Assembly (NCBI RefSeq): GCF_037975245.1
Contig: NC_092575.1
Coordinates: 14,986,310 to 15,050,309 of the forward strand
Direction of reading: 5' to 3'
Length of the DNA: 64,000 bases
Source of the DNA: Apostichopus japonicus
Lineage: Eukaryota; Echinodermata; Holothuroidea; Aspidochirotida; Stichopodidae
Shown: in pieces, positions 47,801-61,109 of the stretch
Layout of the letters: every line of letters starts with the position of its first letter
Numbering within the stretch: position 1 is the stretch's first letter
Translations under genes and position numbers: made by a program
Notes under the pieces: model-generated
Seen by the model: the letters and a program-made list of their open reading frames with translations, nothing else
What the model was told of the DNA's origin: nothing
Databases searched by the model: none

Positions 47801-50800
47801 TTAAACCAGTCACGTGTGCAGGATTTCAAAGGCACTGAGGCCAAGTTCAAACTTCTTACCGACTGATTTAGGTGGGAGGCATGATTGGCCATTAAGGAAG
47901 AGCCAGAGGCGAATTGTGGATTTTATAAAGGAGGCGGTGCGGGCATTAAAGCCAGGAATAAAGAATTAAAAGATAAAATGTCAAATAGTTCATTCTAAGT
48001 TACACCTATAAATTAAGGTTATAGATATAATTTGCTCTAAATGCAAGGTTGTACACTTTTTGTCAGGTCGAGAAATGGTGGAGAGGGGAGGGAGAGTGAA
48101 CCATAGCAGTGTTGTAATTATTGTTCCCCAGCTGAAGTAATTACATGCTCCCCCCCCCCAATCACCCCACTGAACCATTTCTCCCAGCTGAGAATGTAGA
48201 TGGTGCGCCATATGGTCGGATCGGTGGGTTTTAGGTTAGAGTTATAGGTGGGGAGAGGTGGGAAAGTCTTGGCATGAGTTGGGAGGTTTGAGTGGGATCA
48301 GGGACAGGGGTCACTAATTTGTTGTTGTTCTCTACTTTTGTTTCTTTCTTGTTGAGAGACATATTTTTGTATATTTGTATTGTTAAGTATAGAGTGCTAT
48401 AATCCTTAAGGCATAAAAAAAATTCAGAGCATTTCCTTTCACAACTCTTTGTATTTTGTAACTTTATATGTATTATTATCACCTGAATGTTGTGAGAAAA
48501 CAAATAAATAAATGAATTGAAATACATGATCACCCTGCCCCCCCACCCTTCGCACATGCCACTACTTGAAGATTCACCCTTCACATACAGTATAGTACAG
48601 TATTGTCTTGTTGACTACAGTATGGTACATAAATTTGTAATGGCTATACATGTACAAGCAATACAACAGTCTTCAGTTTGACCATATGATTAATGCAAGT
48701 TGGCTATATAGTGTACTTTTGTTTGGTCAAAGAGTGTCAATAGAGCCACTGTTTGCTTGCATTGCAGTAGCCATACAGTGCCTGTGCAGTACTCTTGTCA
48801 CAATACTGTACAGTATAACCATACCATTTGCCTCTATACAGTGAGTATAGTAGGCAAGCCTTCTGCATGCAGTCCTGCTGAGGACGTACAGTAAATGTGT
48901 AAATTGACAATTTAAGTCCGTGAAGTCAAGAAAAAACAAATATTTATGTTTGTCTTTTATACCCTGTCATGTTTGCGATAGATGATAAACTTAACTCAAC
49001 TTCAAACAGACAGTATTTACAGTATAGGCCTACCGTATAGTGACAAAATCAAAACAATGTTGATTTATTGTTAGTAATAATCTCTATATCGACCGGTTCT
49101 TTGGCAAATTCCTAACTTCATGGACCATTCTAACTTAAACAAATAGCATTTAACAGCTGCTACACAGCCCTCCTCAACTCCCACCTCCCCTCCCCCACCC
49201 CCACCCCCAAGAAACAACTTAGTGGTTTCTGAATATTAGAGCAACAATACTTTAATAGCTGTCTCTACTTAAAGTACCCACTTTTCCATTTCTACAAAAC
49301 CTACTAAATTGATCAACATTTTAACACTGTGCCCCCCCCCTATGTCCCACAACTGGGACACTGTTAATTCCCTCTCTCCTTCCCAATATGCCATTCAGAT
49401 GACAACTTAAATGTGTTGTTCTAAAGAGGAATTTTATACCCAATTTTATTGAAGAATAGAATAAACAGAAACAGCCACAGTAGGTATAACACAGGAGGGG
49501 TAAAGTAAGTCCCCAAGTCTCAATTCCTTAGATACAATCAATTATGTTAGATCTATATGATACTAAAAATGAACTAAAGTTGTTATGATCTTTCATATAG
49601 CTATCTTTCTTCCCTATGACCTTTGACCTGGCCACACTGTTCCTCAGGGATGAGTACCATATAGTATGTACTACCACCTATTGTACCTAATTCCTGAACC
49701 AATACTGTACGATATTCATAAGTTATAAACCATCAAAAATTGAATGATATATTTCACTAAGGGTACCAGTAGATATATCGTACAGTGTGTTCAATACAAC
49801 TTCAGTACCAACCTAAATCCTTGCAGTCCCTTTTTCTACGTCTCTTTAAATACAAGATTAAATGGTCTGTCTTGTTTCTTTTTTCCTTTCTTTTGTAGAT
49901 GAAACTAGGAGGGGAAAAACAAAATTGTGTCACCCCCTAGTAAAGATTATGAAGTGTACAATAAGCTTCACCTATATAATTCAAAAAGAGGAACTGGTTT
50001 TATGTACAGGTACCGATATTTTCATGTTTATAAAAATGACTACAGTATTTTGGCAAAGCAAGAGACGTTATTTAGTTTGACTGGTTCTGTTTATATATCC
50101 AGGGATGCATTCAGGAAACGACTAGCAATCACATGAGCCTTGCTCTGGTGAACATAACTGAAACAACCCTACTAATTGTTTTTTTGTGTGTTTTTCTTGT
50201 AAATTGTTCTATTTTTATGCAGCACTGAATAGCACAGAAATAGCACGCTAACGTTATACAGAATATAACCTCTAGCTGGGTTTCTAAGACCAAAATGTAA
50301 ACATGGACAGAAAACACTGGAGTATGAATGTTTTTTATTAGGACTATACTTTAGTCAGCCAATTAAATGATGACTTTTCAAAAACTCTCACAAGGACAAT
50401 ACTGAGTGCTCAGACGCTTTCTACATTGTAGTTGACGTCACAGGTGAAACGATGTTAACATTTGGACATATATGTTGTACTCGTAATTAGGCTAAGGTTT
50501 CTTCTTTAGGGTGAAGGAGAAGGTAATTTTGCTGTCCCTTCTCCTACAGCAAATCACAATATCTGGACCACTGTATTATAGTGTAGTGCTCTGTACCAGA
50601 GGAAATAATACCATAGCCAGTACAAGTTAAACAGTGGCATTTAAGGAAGCTGTCATATTCCAGTTCAAGGGGAAGGTGTAACATTTAACTACATTGTTAA
50701 TAATACGTGATAAGAATTTACACCCAAGCAACTACAATAGGGTATGCTCAGCGTTGCTCCCTCATATTTGAATATGTTTAACAAATCAACGTAAGGCACA

Positions 50801-50880
50801 GTCCAGTGACCATGAATAACTTTACTGCATTTATAAGTTATGGTGAGCAGGTGAAGAATTGTCGTGAATAGTACATGAGG
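47801..50880. other. No gene recognised
   Basis: AT-rich with C-rich runs, for example near 49190 and 49333. Open frames at 48231-48584 (-) and 49862-50136 (+) lack domains and splice support. Confidence 0.5.
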
Positions 50881-51000
50881 TCAAGTAACAAAGTCACTAT
50901 ATATATACTGTTGCCAAATTAAGGGCGGCTGTTGGTGGCTATTATTAATATCTGAGTCACCCGTGACAGAGGGAAGGATGGGCATACTCTTCATACATAC

Positions 51001-51187
51001 ATATAGTACATACATACATACATACATACATACATACATACATACATACATACATACATACATACATACATACATACATACATACATACATACATACATA
51101 CATACATACACACATACATACATACATACATACATACATACATACATACATACATACATACATACATACACACATACATACATACAT
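51001..51187 (+). repeat. (CATA)n microsatellite, ~185 bp
   Basis: About 46 tetranucleotide units with two cacacat interruptions. The Tyr/Val/Cys/Met- and Thr/Ile/His-rich frames on both strands come from it. Confidence 0.97.
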
Positions 51188-51226
51188 ATGCATAGATATA
51201 CATAAATACATAAATATATATATCTA

Positions 51227-51228
<2 letters not shown>

Positions 51229-51296
<68 letters not shown>
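51229..51296. repeat. (TA)n tract
   Basis: About 34 TA units, 40 bp beyond the (CATA)n array. Confidence 0.95.
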
Positions 51297-51298
<2 letters not shown>

Positions 51299-53776
51299 TA
51301 CGGTAGAAAACAAAAGGAAATAAGCTACATTCTCTACACTCCCACATTCTCTACATTCCTACAAAGTGATTGTTTGTGAACTTGTATACAGACTAAGTGC
51401 ATTCACCGAAAAAGTAATTTTTATTCCACGCCTGATTGATAAAGTACAATACTGTACTTACTAGTCGATACAATCTATAGATAAATTACAAGATGGCAAC
51501 AATGTGACTATACTCAAACAGACTACCAGCACTATAATATCAAGCCATACGATAAGCTTTGCACAGCTGCTGTTTAGTATACAGTAGAACTTTATGACTT
51601 TATTCATCCTTTGTTCGGCAGATCTGAATCTACATAACTACTACTGTACTGTACAAGAATAATTCACTGTTGCAGTATTTCATGCACATGTTTATCAAAT
51701 TATAAGACCTTCTCCCCCATTGTGCACATATAAAGTCAAATTTATGCAAATATATAATCTTTCCTACAGGTGTTGTCTTCATACTGGTATATACTGTACG
51801 AGCAGCACTTCAACGAAGGTCACAGTTGTAAGTTATTGTACGTTTACTACCGAAAGTTTACCAAACGCCGCTTTCATAAGTGGATGAAGTCAGAAGACAT
51901 TTATACTAATGCATTCTGTATTCCAGTATACGCCTGAGTAACGATGTACCGTATGCCAACCTCTTAAAGTAATATTTATAAAGTGAGCAAGGTGACAGAG
52001 ACAGAACACTGTTTGCTGACATATGGGTTTTCCATTTGCTAAATAATCTGTTTTGAAATGGTCAGTGAGTGTGGGGGCGGGGGGGTCGGGGAGTACAATG
52101 TCATCATGTTTGTGTAATTCTTTTACTATAACGAGATAAATCTTGCAAAGAACAGACAATTGTGACAATCAACATCGGTATACTGTATATCTTTTGATCA
52201 AGTTTAGAATGCACAAAACCACTTTAAAATTGACCATGTGTGTTGATGATTCTTTTCACAGCCGAGCAGGCGAAAGCAGCCTCGACTTTTTTCAGTCAGG
52301 AGCTATGGTTTTCTCAATCGAAAAGGGCTTCCAAAATTGGTTAAAAACAAATCCCAAATGAATGAGACACTTGAACTTTTAGCCAACATGAAGTGTATAC
52401 AATTTGTATTTTGTATTTTTGTAATTTGTAATTTTGTATACATGAAGTGCATACAAGTTTAACAGAAACCGCTATTGCTAGGATTCATGCATGTACTGAA
52501 TATATCTGGCTGCGACAGCATACTGAAATATAAAGAAATCCCTCCATCCCAGGCAGATTATACAGCGAGCAAAATGTCAAATAGATACTTTACATTAATC
52601 TACCTCGTCTACAGTATAAAGTATGCTTTAATATTAAGAGAACTACCTTAACTTTAAAATGACATAGTGACCATAAGCTGTAGAATAAGTTTCAATTTTT
52701 AGGAAAAACATCAAACCATTCTGTTAGAAAGAAAATTTACTTTTTATTTAGGAACGTTCTAAATAACTATATTTCTGTGGGAGAAATAAAAGTGCTAAAA
52801 GTGATACTGTAAACTATATAGTTAAGTGTGAGTAATACAATAATCACTTTTCATAATAGGTCTACAGTGTGTATAATAAATATCTAGGTGGCTTTCCTTG
52901 ATGATAACAATTTACATGATGAATGATGACGATGTCAATTACGTGAAACTATAATTGAAGTTGTTTCAATGGGCTGTGACATATTTTAAATGATTTCTTG
53001 AAAGGGGGGGGGTCTTGGGGGGAGGGGGTGGATATGGGATGAGATGTTAGTCAGATCAAGTTTTATTTAATTACATAATCCTATAACCAATTTATTACAA
53101 TTGTTATGCATGGATATAGACAAAAATTATCTTTGCATGCCAAAGTTATCAATTTTACCATTGAGGTACACATTTGAGTGTACCAATGTGCTTTGCTCAT
53201 ATGAATTACGGACAAATTGTCTAGTAAAGTCATCATCAAAATCAAAAGTTATTTTCATAAATAATTAATTTGGTCTAGATATATTGTAATAAGCAACACT
53301 GATGGGGGGCATTGCTCTTAATTTGAAATGTTGTTCATCCCCACTTGAATTTAACACATATGGTAAATGTAATACAATTTAAGAAAGATCAATAGACTAC
53401 ATTTTTTTTTAAAAACTTTCCTCCCACATAATCTTTGTCTTTTTCATCCTTGACACTGTTTTAAATGTTATAGTTAATTCAGCCATTTTTCAACAGACAA
53501 TATTACATAATTGAAGCAAGAGAAGAGCCCTAGCTACTAATGAGAGGAAGACAGTAATAGTCCCATGACGAGAAGCCTTAAACTGTTCAAAGTGTTGTAA
53601 TTTGCATCTTGACATCCTCTGCATTATTGCACAGCAGTAGGCATAAAAGTAATCAATAGCAGCTGGTGTTGGACAGCAATAGATCCAAACCAACAACAGC
53701 ATAGAAAGTATATACCAGAGGATGACAGACAACTACAATGACACTTCCCAATAGGTACACTGCATGTTCAGTATAT
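51297..53776. other. No gene recognised
   Basis: AT-rich. The frames at 51890-52168 (-) and 53490-53732 (-) show no domain. A G-rich run lies near 53004-53030. Confidence 0.5.
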
Positions 53777-55949
53777 ATATGGGCAGGGTCAAGTGGTAAC
53801 GGAGGGACATTTGACTGTTTTCCTTACACATTTTGTCTCTCTTTGCATTAGTTTGAGGGAGTATGTTGCAATTTCTTGTGTGGTTATCTAGACAGTTAGT
53901 TACTTGCTTCATACCCATAAACTTAATTCTTGTGGCTGTTACTGTAGGGAAAATATGGCATGATAAACATCATGGTAACGGAGAGACACCAAATGAACAC
54001 GTGTTTTCACACTTTTTTTGGAAGATGTCAAATCCACTGTTCTTAAGTTACACTGACAATGTAACTTATATCAGGTGTTGGCTGGTATATTGCTTCACAT
54101 ACACCAAGGAAAAATTAGATGAACAGGCATCAATTGTCAAATCTACAGTTGATTTTGTACAGTAACGGAGGGACAATGCTGATGGTAACGGAGGGACACA
54201 GAATGTTCAGTGTTGTTTAGTGTAGCCTTTTGCCTGTTTTTGCTGCTTCAGATTCAATATTTTTATTGCTATTGGATTAAAAGTTATATTACTAAGGGAA
54301 ACAAGGATAAAAACATTAAACCAACAGCTATGTTCACCAAAACATTAGCAATTTTAGTGGTTAATAAAAATGTAAGAAAAAATAGTAAGAAATTGATTAA
54401 AAGAACAAGTTTAAACAGAACACTCTTCATCATTTAGCACTCTCTAACTGCATTATTAGCAACTGTTGGGGGGGGGGGGCTGGTGGCTAGTGCACTTCAA
54501 AACAAGTCGTAAATCACATATTTACAGTAGACAGTTCACAGGTACTGTACTGTAACATGTGCAGAACTTTTATTACAGTAGTATGCCAGTCACATTTTGT
54601 CTTCCAAATACTACTAGTACTTTGCAAAAACCACTTGGTGCAGTTCTTGATACTGGGCTTAAAAGTGAAATGCTGAGGTAACTTCTAACTTTAATGATTA
54701 AACCATACTGTTATAATGCAGTGGTATTATAACAATTTAACAACTATCAACAATAATAATACAAAAACTTTTGGAGACATAACATGATACAGTTACAGTA
54801 GCTACTGTACTGCAGAAAGGTTCAGTATGCCTGAATGTAATATTCGTGGATTAGAAACTATAGTTGAATTAACTTCCTGCAATATTTATAAACTCAAAAC
54901 AAAACAACAATATCATAAAAATAAAAAACAATATTCCAATCACAACTATGCTTTGAACATGTCTGCCAACTATTTTTGTATTTTCTTGTAATCCTGATCA
55001 ACAAATTTTTAGTTTGCTCTTGCTGAAGGAAAGTGGCTTTGGAAGCTCTTGCAAATGGAAGGAAATGTCCTTGATTCTCACAGCTGAAATATTGCTCACA
55101 GTTTTGAACTGGTTGGCAATAAGCAGTGTATCAATGAAAACTTCCATTCTGTACCTTCCAACCAGTGTTTGTGGTGTGTTTTTTTCTAACTCAAATGCAG
55201 CTTTTCTTGACTTCCATGACTTTACATTCTGAGGAATTTATTAATGTTAGTCAAACTGTTGTTCTCTTCACATAAACAGGAAGTCAAAAATTCCATTCTT
55301 AGCACACAACTAGTAGCAAGTAAACTCCCACTGGCAGGAATCTGTGCACAATCTTGCAGTAAACAATTGTCCCTCCGTTACTGGTAACGGAGGGACACTA
55401 CTTCACTTGTTCTTTACTATAGCATAAAAAGTAGCTAACACCTTGGTTTAACATTTCTTTAGTGGTTAACCCTAAGAAAGTGTTTTATACAAATTATGAA
55501 ATTTTTCCAGGTTTGAATGACTGAGAAATTAAGAAAAATGTATTTTTTTTTGGTAACGGAGGGACAGGTAACGGAGGGACAAATCAGGTAATTAGCAATT
55601 ACTGCTAATTGACAAGTTATAGACATTGAAAGGGAATTATACCTGTGATATGCATAATATTGACCATGGCTACTAGGCTGTGTAAGTAATCTTTCTAAGT
55701 CATCTTTGTACTAGGAAAAATTTGGTGTTAAAATTATCCCCAGAATTCAAGAATTTTTGGCATAACAAAAGTGCAAATTGGCATGTGTTATATATGTCTA
55801 TAACTTTTTATTAAATTAGTATATTTTTGTTCTGCAAGCACAATGGTAAAATATAACTCTTTACCTATCTAGCCATACCACATTTGACCATGTTCTGTAC
55901 ATTTCCAATTTCAACCCAATTGTTACATTTCCCTTGACCCTGCCCATAT
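53777..55949. mobile_element. 2.2-kb segment with 17-bp terminal inverted repeats and eight copies of a 15-bp box
   Basis: ATATGGGCAGGGTCAAG at 53777-53793 is exactly inverted at 55933-55949. Inside, GGTAACGGAGGGACA (at most one mismatch) occurs at 53795, 53974, 54161, 54184, 55383, 55552 and 55567 on + and, in 14-bp form, at 55368 on -. The 55368/55383 pair makes a perfect palindrome with 14-bp arms and a 2-nt centre. The inverted ends suggest a DNA transposon and the boxes possible subterminal transposase sites. The superfamily is unknown. Frames inside (53863-54165, 54210-54437, 55014-55232) have no recognised domain. Confidence 0.5.
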
Positions 55950-56815
55950 GTACTGTATAAACACATACTGTGTATCCTATATGCAGTACTGTATATCCTG
56001 TAAGCTATACTGGTTATATACTGTACTATATATATCCTGTACTGTAATAGTGTATACACAATGACACATACTGGGTATATCCTATATATATCCTGTACTG
56101 TATAAGCACATACTGTGTATATCCTGTACTGTATGCTGTACTATATATCCTGTAAGCTATACTGGTTATATAATGAACTATATATCCTGTACTGTATAAG
56201 CACATACTGGGTATATCCTGTAATGTATGTGAGATACTGTATCCTACATATGCTGTATTGTATATATCCTGCATGCTATACTGGATGCTGTACTTATACA
56301 TATTCTGTACAGTATATATCCTGTCCTATACTATATATCCTATACTGTATAATGTATGCTGTACTATATCCTGTACTGTATACATCCTTAACTGTATATA
56401 CAGTATCCTGTACTATATACTTTGTATCCTGTACTATATATATCCTGTACTGCATATATCCTATACTGTATATGATGTACTGTATGCTAGTACTGTATAT
56501 ATCCTGTACTGTATATATCCTATAATATACATCCTATACTTTATATAATGTACTGAATAAATATGATGTACTGTTTATATTCTATATACACTGCATCTAT
56601 ATGCTGTACTATGTATATCCTATGCTATATGTTGTACTGTACATATCCTGTACTTTATATAATGTACTGAATATGCTCTACTATATGCTGTACTGTGTAT
56701 AATATATCCTGAACTATATATGTTGTACTGTATATATCCTGTACTATATATGTTGTACTGTATATATCCTGTACTATATATGCTCTACTGTATCCTGTAC
56801 TGTATATAAAACACT
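55950..56815. repeat. Degenerate TACTGTATATATCCTG repeat
   Basis: Dozens of imperfect units built from tactgtatatatcctg, tactatatatcctg and tgctgtac, with irregular unit length. The Tyr/Ile/Cys/Leu-rich frames on both strands derive from it. Confidence 0.92.
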
Positions 56816-57801
56816 AAAAACAGTATGCTGTTGCTGTTTATCCTGTACAGTATGTATTTTTGATAACAGGAATGAGGGTGTGACTTTGATTCAGCTACCT
56901 TCCAGTATTACAATTAGCCAATGTATACAAACCATGTACTGTATATATATAGAACCATGACATTATCATGAAACTTGGAAAATATTACATGGCAATGTCA
57001 AAGAAATAGTTGTGAAATCTGAAGAATTGTACATGTACAAATGCTATGGAAAAATATTAGTTTCTCTGAAAAAAATTAGCTGATCATTAGCACATTGAAC
57101 TTGATAAACTAGATGAAGGGTGCTGATGTACAGTAATGAGGAGACAGGTACAGTTAGTGATGAAGCAAAGAAAAATACTTATTTTGGTCTCTGACTCTCA
57201 ACATATTGTTAATGTTTATTCCTTGCAGATATAGTTTTTTTATACAAGTTTTTCATTCCTAGTGCTCCGGCCCTCCCATCCTCCCTCCCTCTGTCTTACT
57301 CCTTAGTGCTACAGCCCTCGCTCCCTCCCTCTTTCTTACTCCTTCCACCTTGTCCTCCTCCTCTTCCTCCTCAAATCTTTCCTCATCTACAAAATTACAA
57401 CTGAATCAGATCTGAAAGACCAATTTCCATCGTTTTTTTTTGTAATTAACCTTTAATTTTCAATAAATATTCAATTAGCACAACACACTGTACTGTACAT
57501 TGCATCAGTGCAGTGCCATTGGAAAATCTGCTTCATTAGTGAAGAAAGTGTATACATACAGAAGATGGTAATGTGTACTGCAAACAGCAAAAGAGGATTA
57601 GAGGCTGTACATTGAAAGACAGGTCAGTACAGTAGAAGGGATTTGTTAAGACAAACACTAAGAGATGATTCTAAAGGCACTGAGGGGGCTGCAGCATCCT
57701 GCAGCAAAGCTGTGTACTATGACATGTACTCTTTTGTACTGTGCAGTTTCACACAATAGGCACTGTACAATACTGTAGGCACTGCTAGTCTGCCAAAGGC
57801 C
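56816..57801. other. No gene recognised
   Basis: AT-rich; a C/T-rich stretch (57265-57375) contains two diverged copies of a ctccctccctctttcttactcctt block. Confidence 0.5.
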
Positions 57802-58023
57802 CATGGCAACCCATATTGTTTGATACTAATTCCATGGCAACCCCTATTGATTGATACTAATTCCAAGGCAACCCTTATTCTTTGATACTGATTTCATGGC
57901 AACCCTTATTCTTTGATACTGATTCCATGGCAACACCTATATTGTTTGATACTCATGATTCCATGGAAACCCCTATCGTCTGATACTGATTCCATGACAA
58001 CCCCTATTGTTTGATACTGATTC
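57802..58023 (+). repeat. 31-bp minisatellite, seven units
   Basis: Units catggcaacccctattg followed by tttgatactgattc; six are 31 bp and one is 36 bp. The sequence resumes as unique at ctgttgcag. Confidence 0.95.
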
Positions 58024-59850
58024 CTGTTGCAGATTTTACTGCTGCAGCATTTCTTTTTATTTTATGACATGGGTACTAAAACAGAATCATCCCAATATCA
58101 TTACAAAAACCATGGTTCCATGTACAGTAAATGCTAGATAATTGTGTACGTTTACCTTATAAAAGTGAATTCAAGTACTACAGTTTACAGTTATGGCTAA
58201 CTTTAAAGTAATGAACGACATTGCTGCCAATAAAAGGACTGTTTCCCCATCCCAATCCCTCTATCCTGGCCAATAATAAGGTCTTACATTTAAAAGTAAC
58301 GTTTAGACTCCAGTTTCCCAGAAATATTATTAGCTATTTTTTTAACTGATTTACCTGAAATCCCTACATAAAATGCCAGTTAAATATGAACTGAAAGCAA
58401 AACCATTGCTCTTGCTGAAGAAGAAATGACATGAATGTATGCCTGATATACTTGAAATTTTATTGTAGTGTGCCGAGTACTGGCAAATTATACCCCGAAT
58501 GGAGATAATTAATGCCTGTTAATGTTAAAGTTTTGGAGGTGCTACGTCACTTCATTTACTAGATCGATGAAATAGGAATAAAGTTTGTGCCATGAAAATG
58601 TAAACTTGTGACAAAGTGAGAAACGAAAGAACTCAGTAAAACTATTTTTCACCAACCTGTTATAAGCCATCCAAAAGGGTGTAGCGGGATCCATATTTTC
58701 ATGTTGTCATTCAGCTTTAAACCAGATTTTCTAACCTGGAAGATTTGCTCTCAATGTGACTTCGTGATACGAGAACCGAAGGGATGGTGAAGTCTTCATC
58801 TTTGTCCAACGGTTTCAGTTACATCAAATACATTACGGGACGCGTGAGTGGTCATCGTAATGACCACAGACAAATGGCACACATACAGTACTGTTGTATG
58901 ATACTGTTACTGTAGCTATTCTACAGTCTAAAACCTACAGAAAGAGTTGGATTTAACTGTGATAGTGATATGTAGATATGATATCGAGGTAAACTGCACA
59001 TAGAATACAGTATATTCTAAAAACTACAAAATCTATAGCCGTTTTGCAAACTTGAAATTTAATAGATCAACCAATATGGAACATAATCATATTGGTGAAT
59101 TTCCTAATTAATATTCATTTATATAAATTCCCAAATTGATATTCATTTGGTCAAACATCTAGAAGGACGTTTTCATTTGAAATCATATTTGAGTGGTTGA
59201 TAAAACGTAGAAAAAAAGCAACCAATATTAACAACAGCTGCTCCCAAGAAAACATGACCCCATGAAGAAGAACGTTTACACACTAAACCATCTTTAATAC
59301 TGTGTACAATAATGAAGATAGTTTTATGCACAACACAAATTGACACACTGTTTAGCAGGGCTTGACAAATTGCATGCAAATAAATAGGCTGCTATTTATT
59401 AATTAATTTATTTACTTATTTATTTATTCATGTATGTATTTCATGTATTGTGTTTTAACTTTTTAAGTACCTGTACATGCAGAAAACATTTTAGTGGCAA
59501 AAATAAGTTCTAAATGAAAAAGCTTGAACACAGCTATAGAGGAAGAGAACTAATTAGCTTATTAATTCATTGTTATTTATGGCACTCGATATCAGTTGCA
59601 GGGACTCATCAAACCTTACATACACAGTGTCAAGGTCTGCTGTATACAGTGGTGTGCCCTAATGCTGCTTCTTGACAGTAGGCTACTAGGCTTACGCTAG
59701 TAATATTATGGACGAAAACTAGTAATACTGTATGCCATATTGTAATAATATGTATCATATACTGTACTGCCACTTGAGTTACAGTATGGAATTAAATTTG
59801 AAATAGTACAAGCCTAATGTTTCAACTATACTACTGTAGGCTGCTATATC
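58024..59850. other. No gene recognised
   Basis: AT-rich; a (TTTA)-rich stretch near 59395-59440. No convincing exon on either strand. Confidence 0.5.
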
Positions 59851-59854
59851 ATAC

Positions 59855-60460
59855 TAAAACTGCCATTTTGGTTGTGGATAGGCCTATAGAGATTGGAACA
59901 GTAGTGAGATAGTGTTTAACAGTACAGTACTAGTAGCAAAGTGTAGTATAGTAGGATAGTACTGGTAAAGTTGCCATAATTTGGGGTTATGGAAATCTAT
60001 TAGATGTAATAAAAAACTTGACATTAAAAACACTAGCAGTCTATCAATATAGAAGACTTGTCAATTATACAGTAAGGATTCCAAAACTGCCAGGATTCTA
60101 AAAACTGCCATTAAGCAATTATGGTCTTTCATAGAAATATGTATTAGACAATGATATTACAGTAAATACCCTAAACATTAGAACTATAAACCAATTATAT
60201 ATAAATAATGTAGGTTTCTAAAAACTGCCATTTGGGATATTGGTCCAATAAGGAAATGTATTTCCGTACTAAACGCTAGACCCGTAGACTAACCGATTAT
60301 AAGTAAAACTGAAATTTTGGGGGTTATGGAAAATATATATTAGATAATGAAATAGTTCAGATATTAAAATATAATAATAGAGTACTGTAGATATTTTTAT
60401 TATACTGTAGGATAATAGTAGCTTCTTAAACTGTCATTTTGGGGGTTATGGAAATTAAAA
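59855..60460 (+). repeat. Degenerate dispersed repeat with an aaactgccattttgggg box
   Basis: Boxes resembling aaaactgccattttggg and gggttatggaaat occur near 59859, 59968, 60090-60110, 60213, 60308 and 60428, about 95-137 bp apart, with unrelated AT-rich DNA between. Confidence 0.6.
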
Positions 60461-61109
60461 GGTTTATAACCAAACAGTACTAAGCGGTAATTACTGAACC
60501 TACCAGCTACGTAGTGTACTGAACTGTATACATACAATGACTGAATGACATGGACATTAGTTGCCGTCAGAATATATATTTGAAATGCAATGCAATTTGA
60601 TTTTGGTTTTTCCTTTTATCTTTTAATTCAAGATATTGTAAAATACTGAAAATGCATATATAGATGTTGTTTACAAAATCAGATTTCTTCTCATAAATGT
60701 GCAACAATTGAACCACCTAGCATGGTTACCATTTTACATAGCCTGGGACTTTGAATTATTCATGGCACTCTGTCTACAGTAGGTCATTTGTAACAATTGA
60801 TGCACTTTGCAATTTAAAATGAATCCCACATAAAAATGGAGATATTTTGTTATTCCATCATTGCTAAACTGTAGAGCTGATCACAACAATCTATTCAAGG
60901 CTACAAAGTGTGTATACATATATATGTCATTATTTGATACTGGGTTACTAAAGTGTGACATGCATGTTCAAAACTGAATTACACAAAGTTATCTATCAGA
61001 GTGCTGATTCTGGTTCTCCGGTGAATGTTGAACACAATTAGTAATGTTAAAAGGTAATACAGTATTAAGAAAGGTGGATTTGAGGCAAATAAAAAGGACA
61101 AGTGATGAT

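Noticed and set aside
50881-51347. Overlapping long open frames rich in Tyr/Val/Cys/Met and Thr/Ile/His
   Set aside because: They are translations of the (CATA)n and (TA)n microsatellites on both strands.
53490-53732. 80-codon hydrophobic frame on the - strand
   Set aside because: Looks like a membrane protein by composition only; no motif, and neither end fits an exon border.
55865-56548. Tyr/Ile/Cys-rich frames of up to 136 codons on both strands
   Set aside because: They derive from the TACTGTATATATCCTG repeat; both strands are open because of repeat composition.
57802-58023. Regular 31-bp repeats considered as a CRISPR-like array
   Set aside because: The units are directly tandem with no unique spacers, and the context is an animal genome.
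58680-58800. Possible - strand exon ending near 58740
   Set aside because: A gttaga donor-like word exists, but no frame shows TLC or other family similarity.
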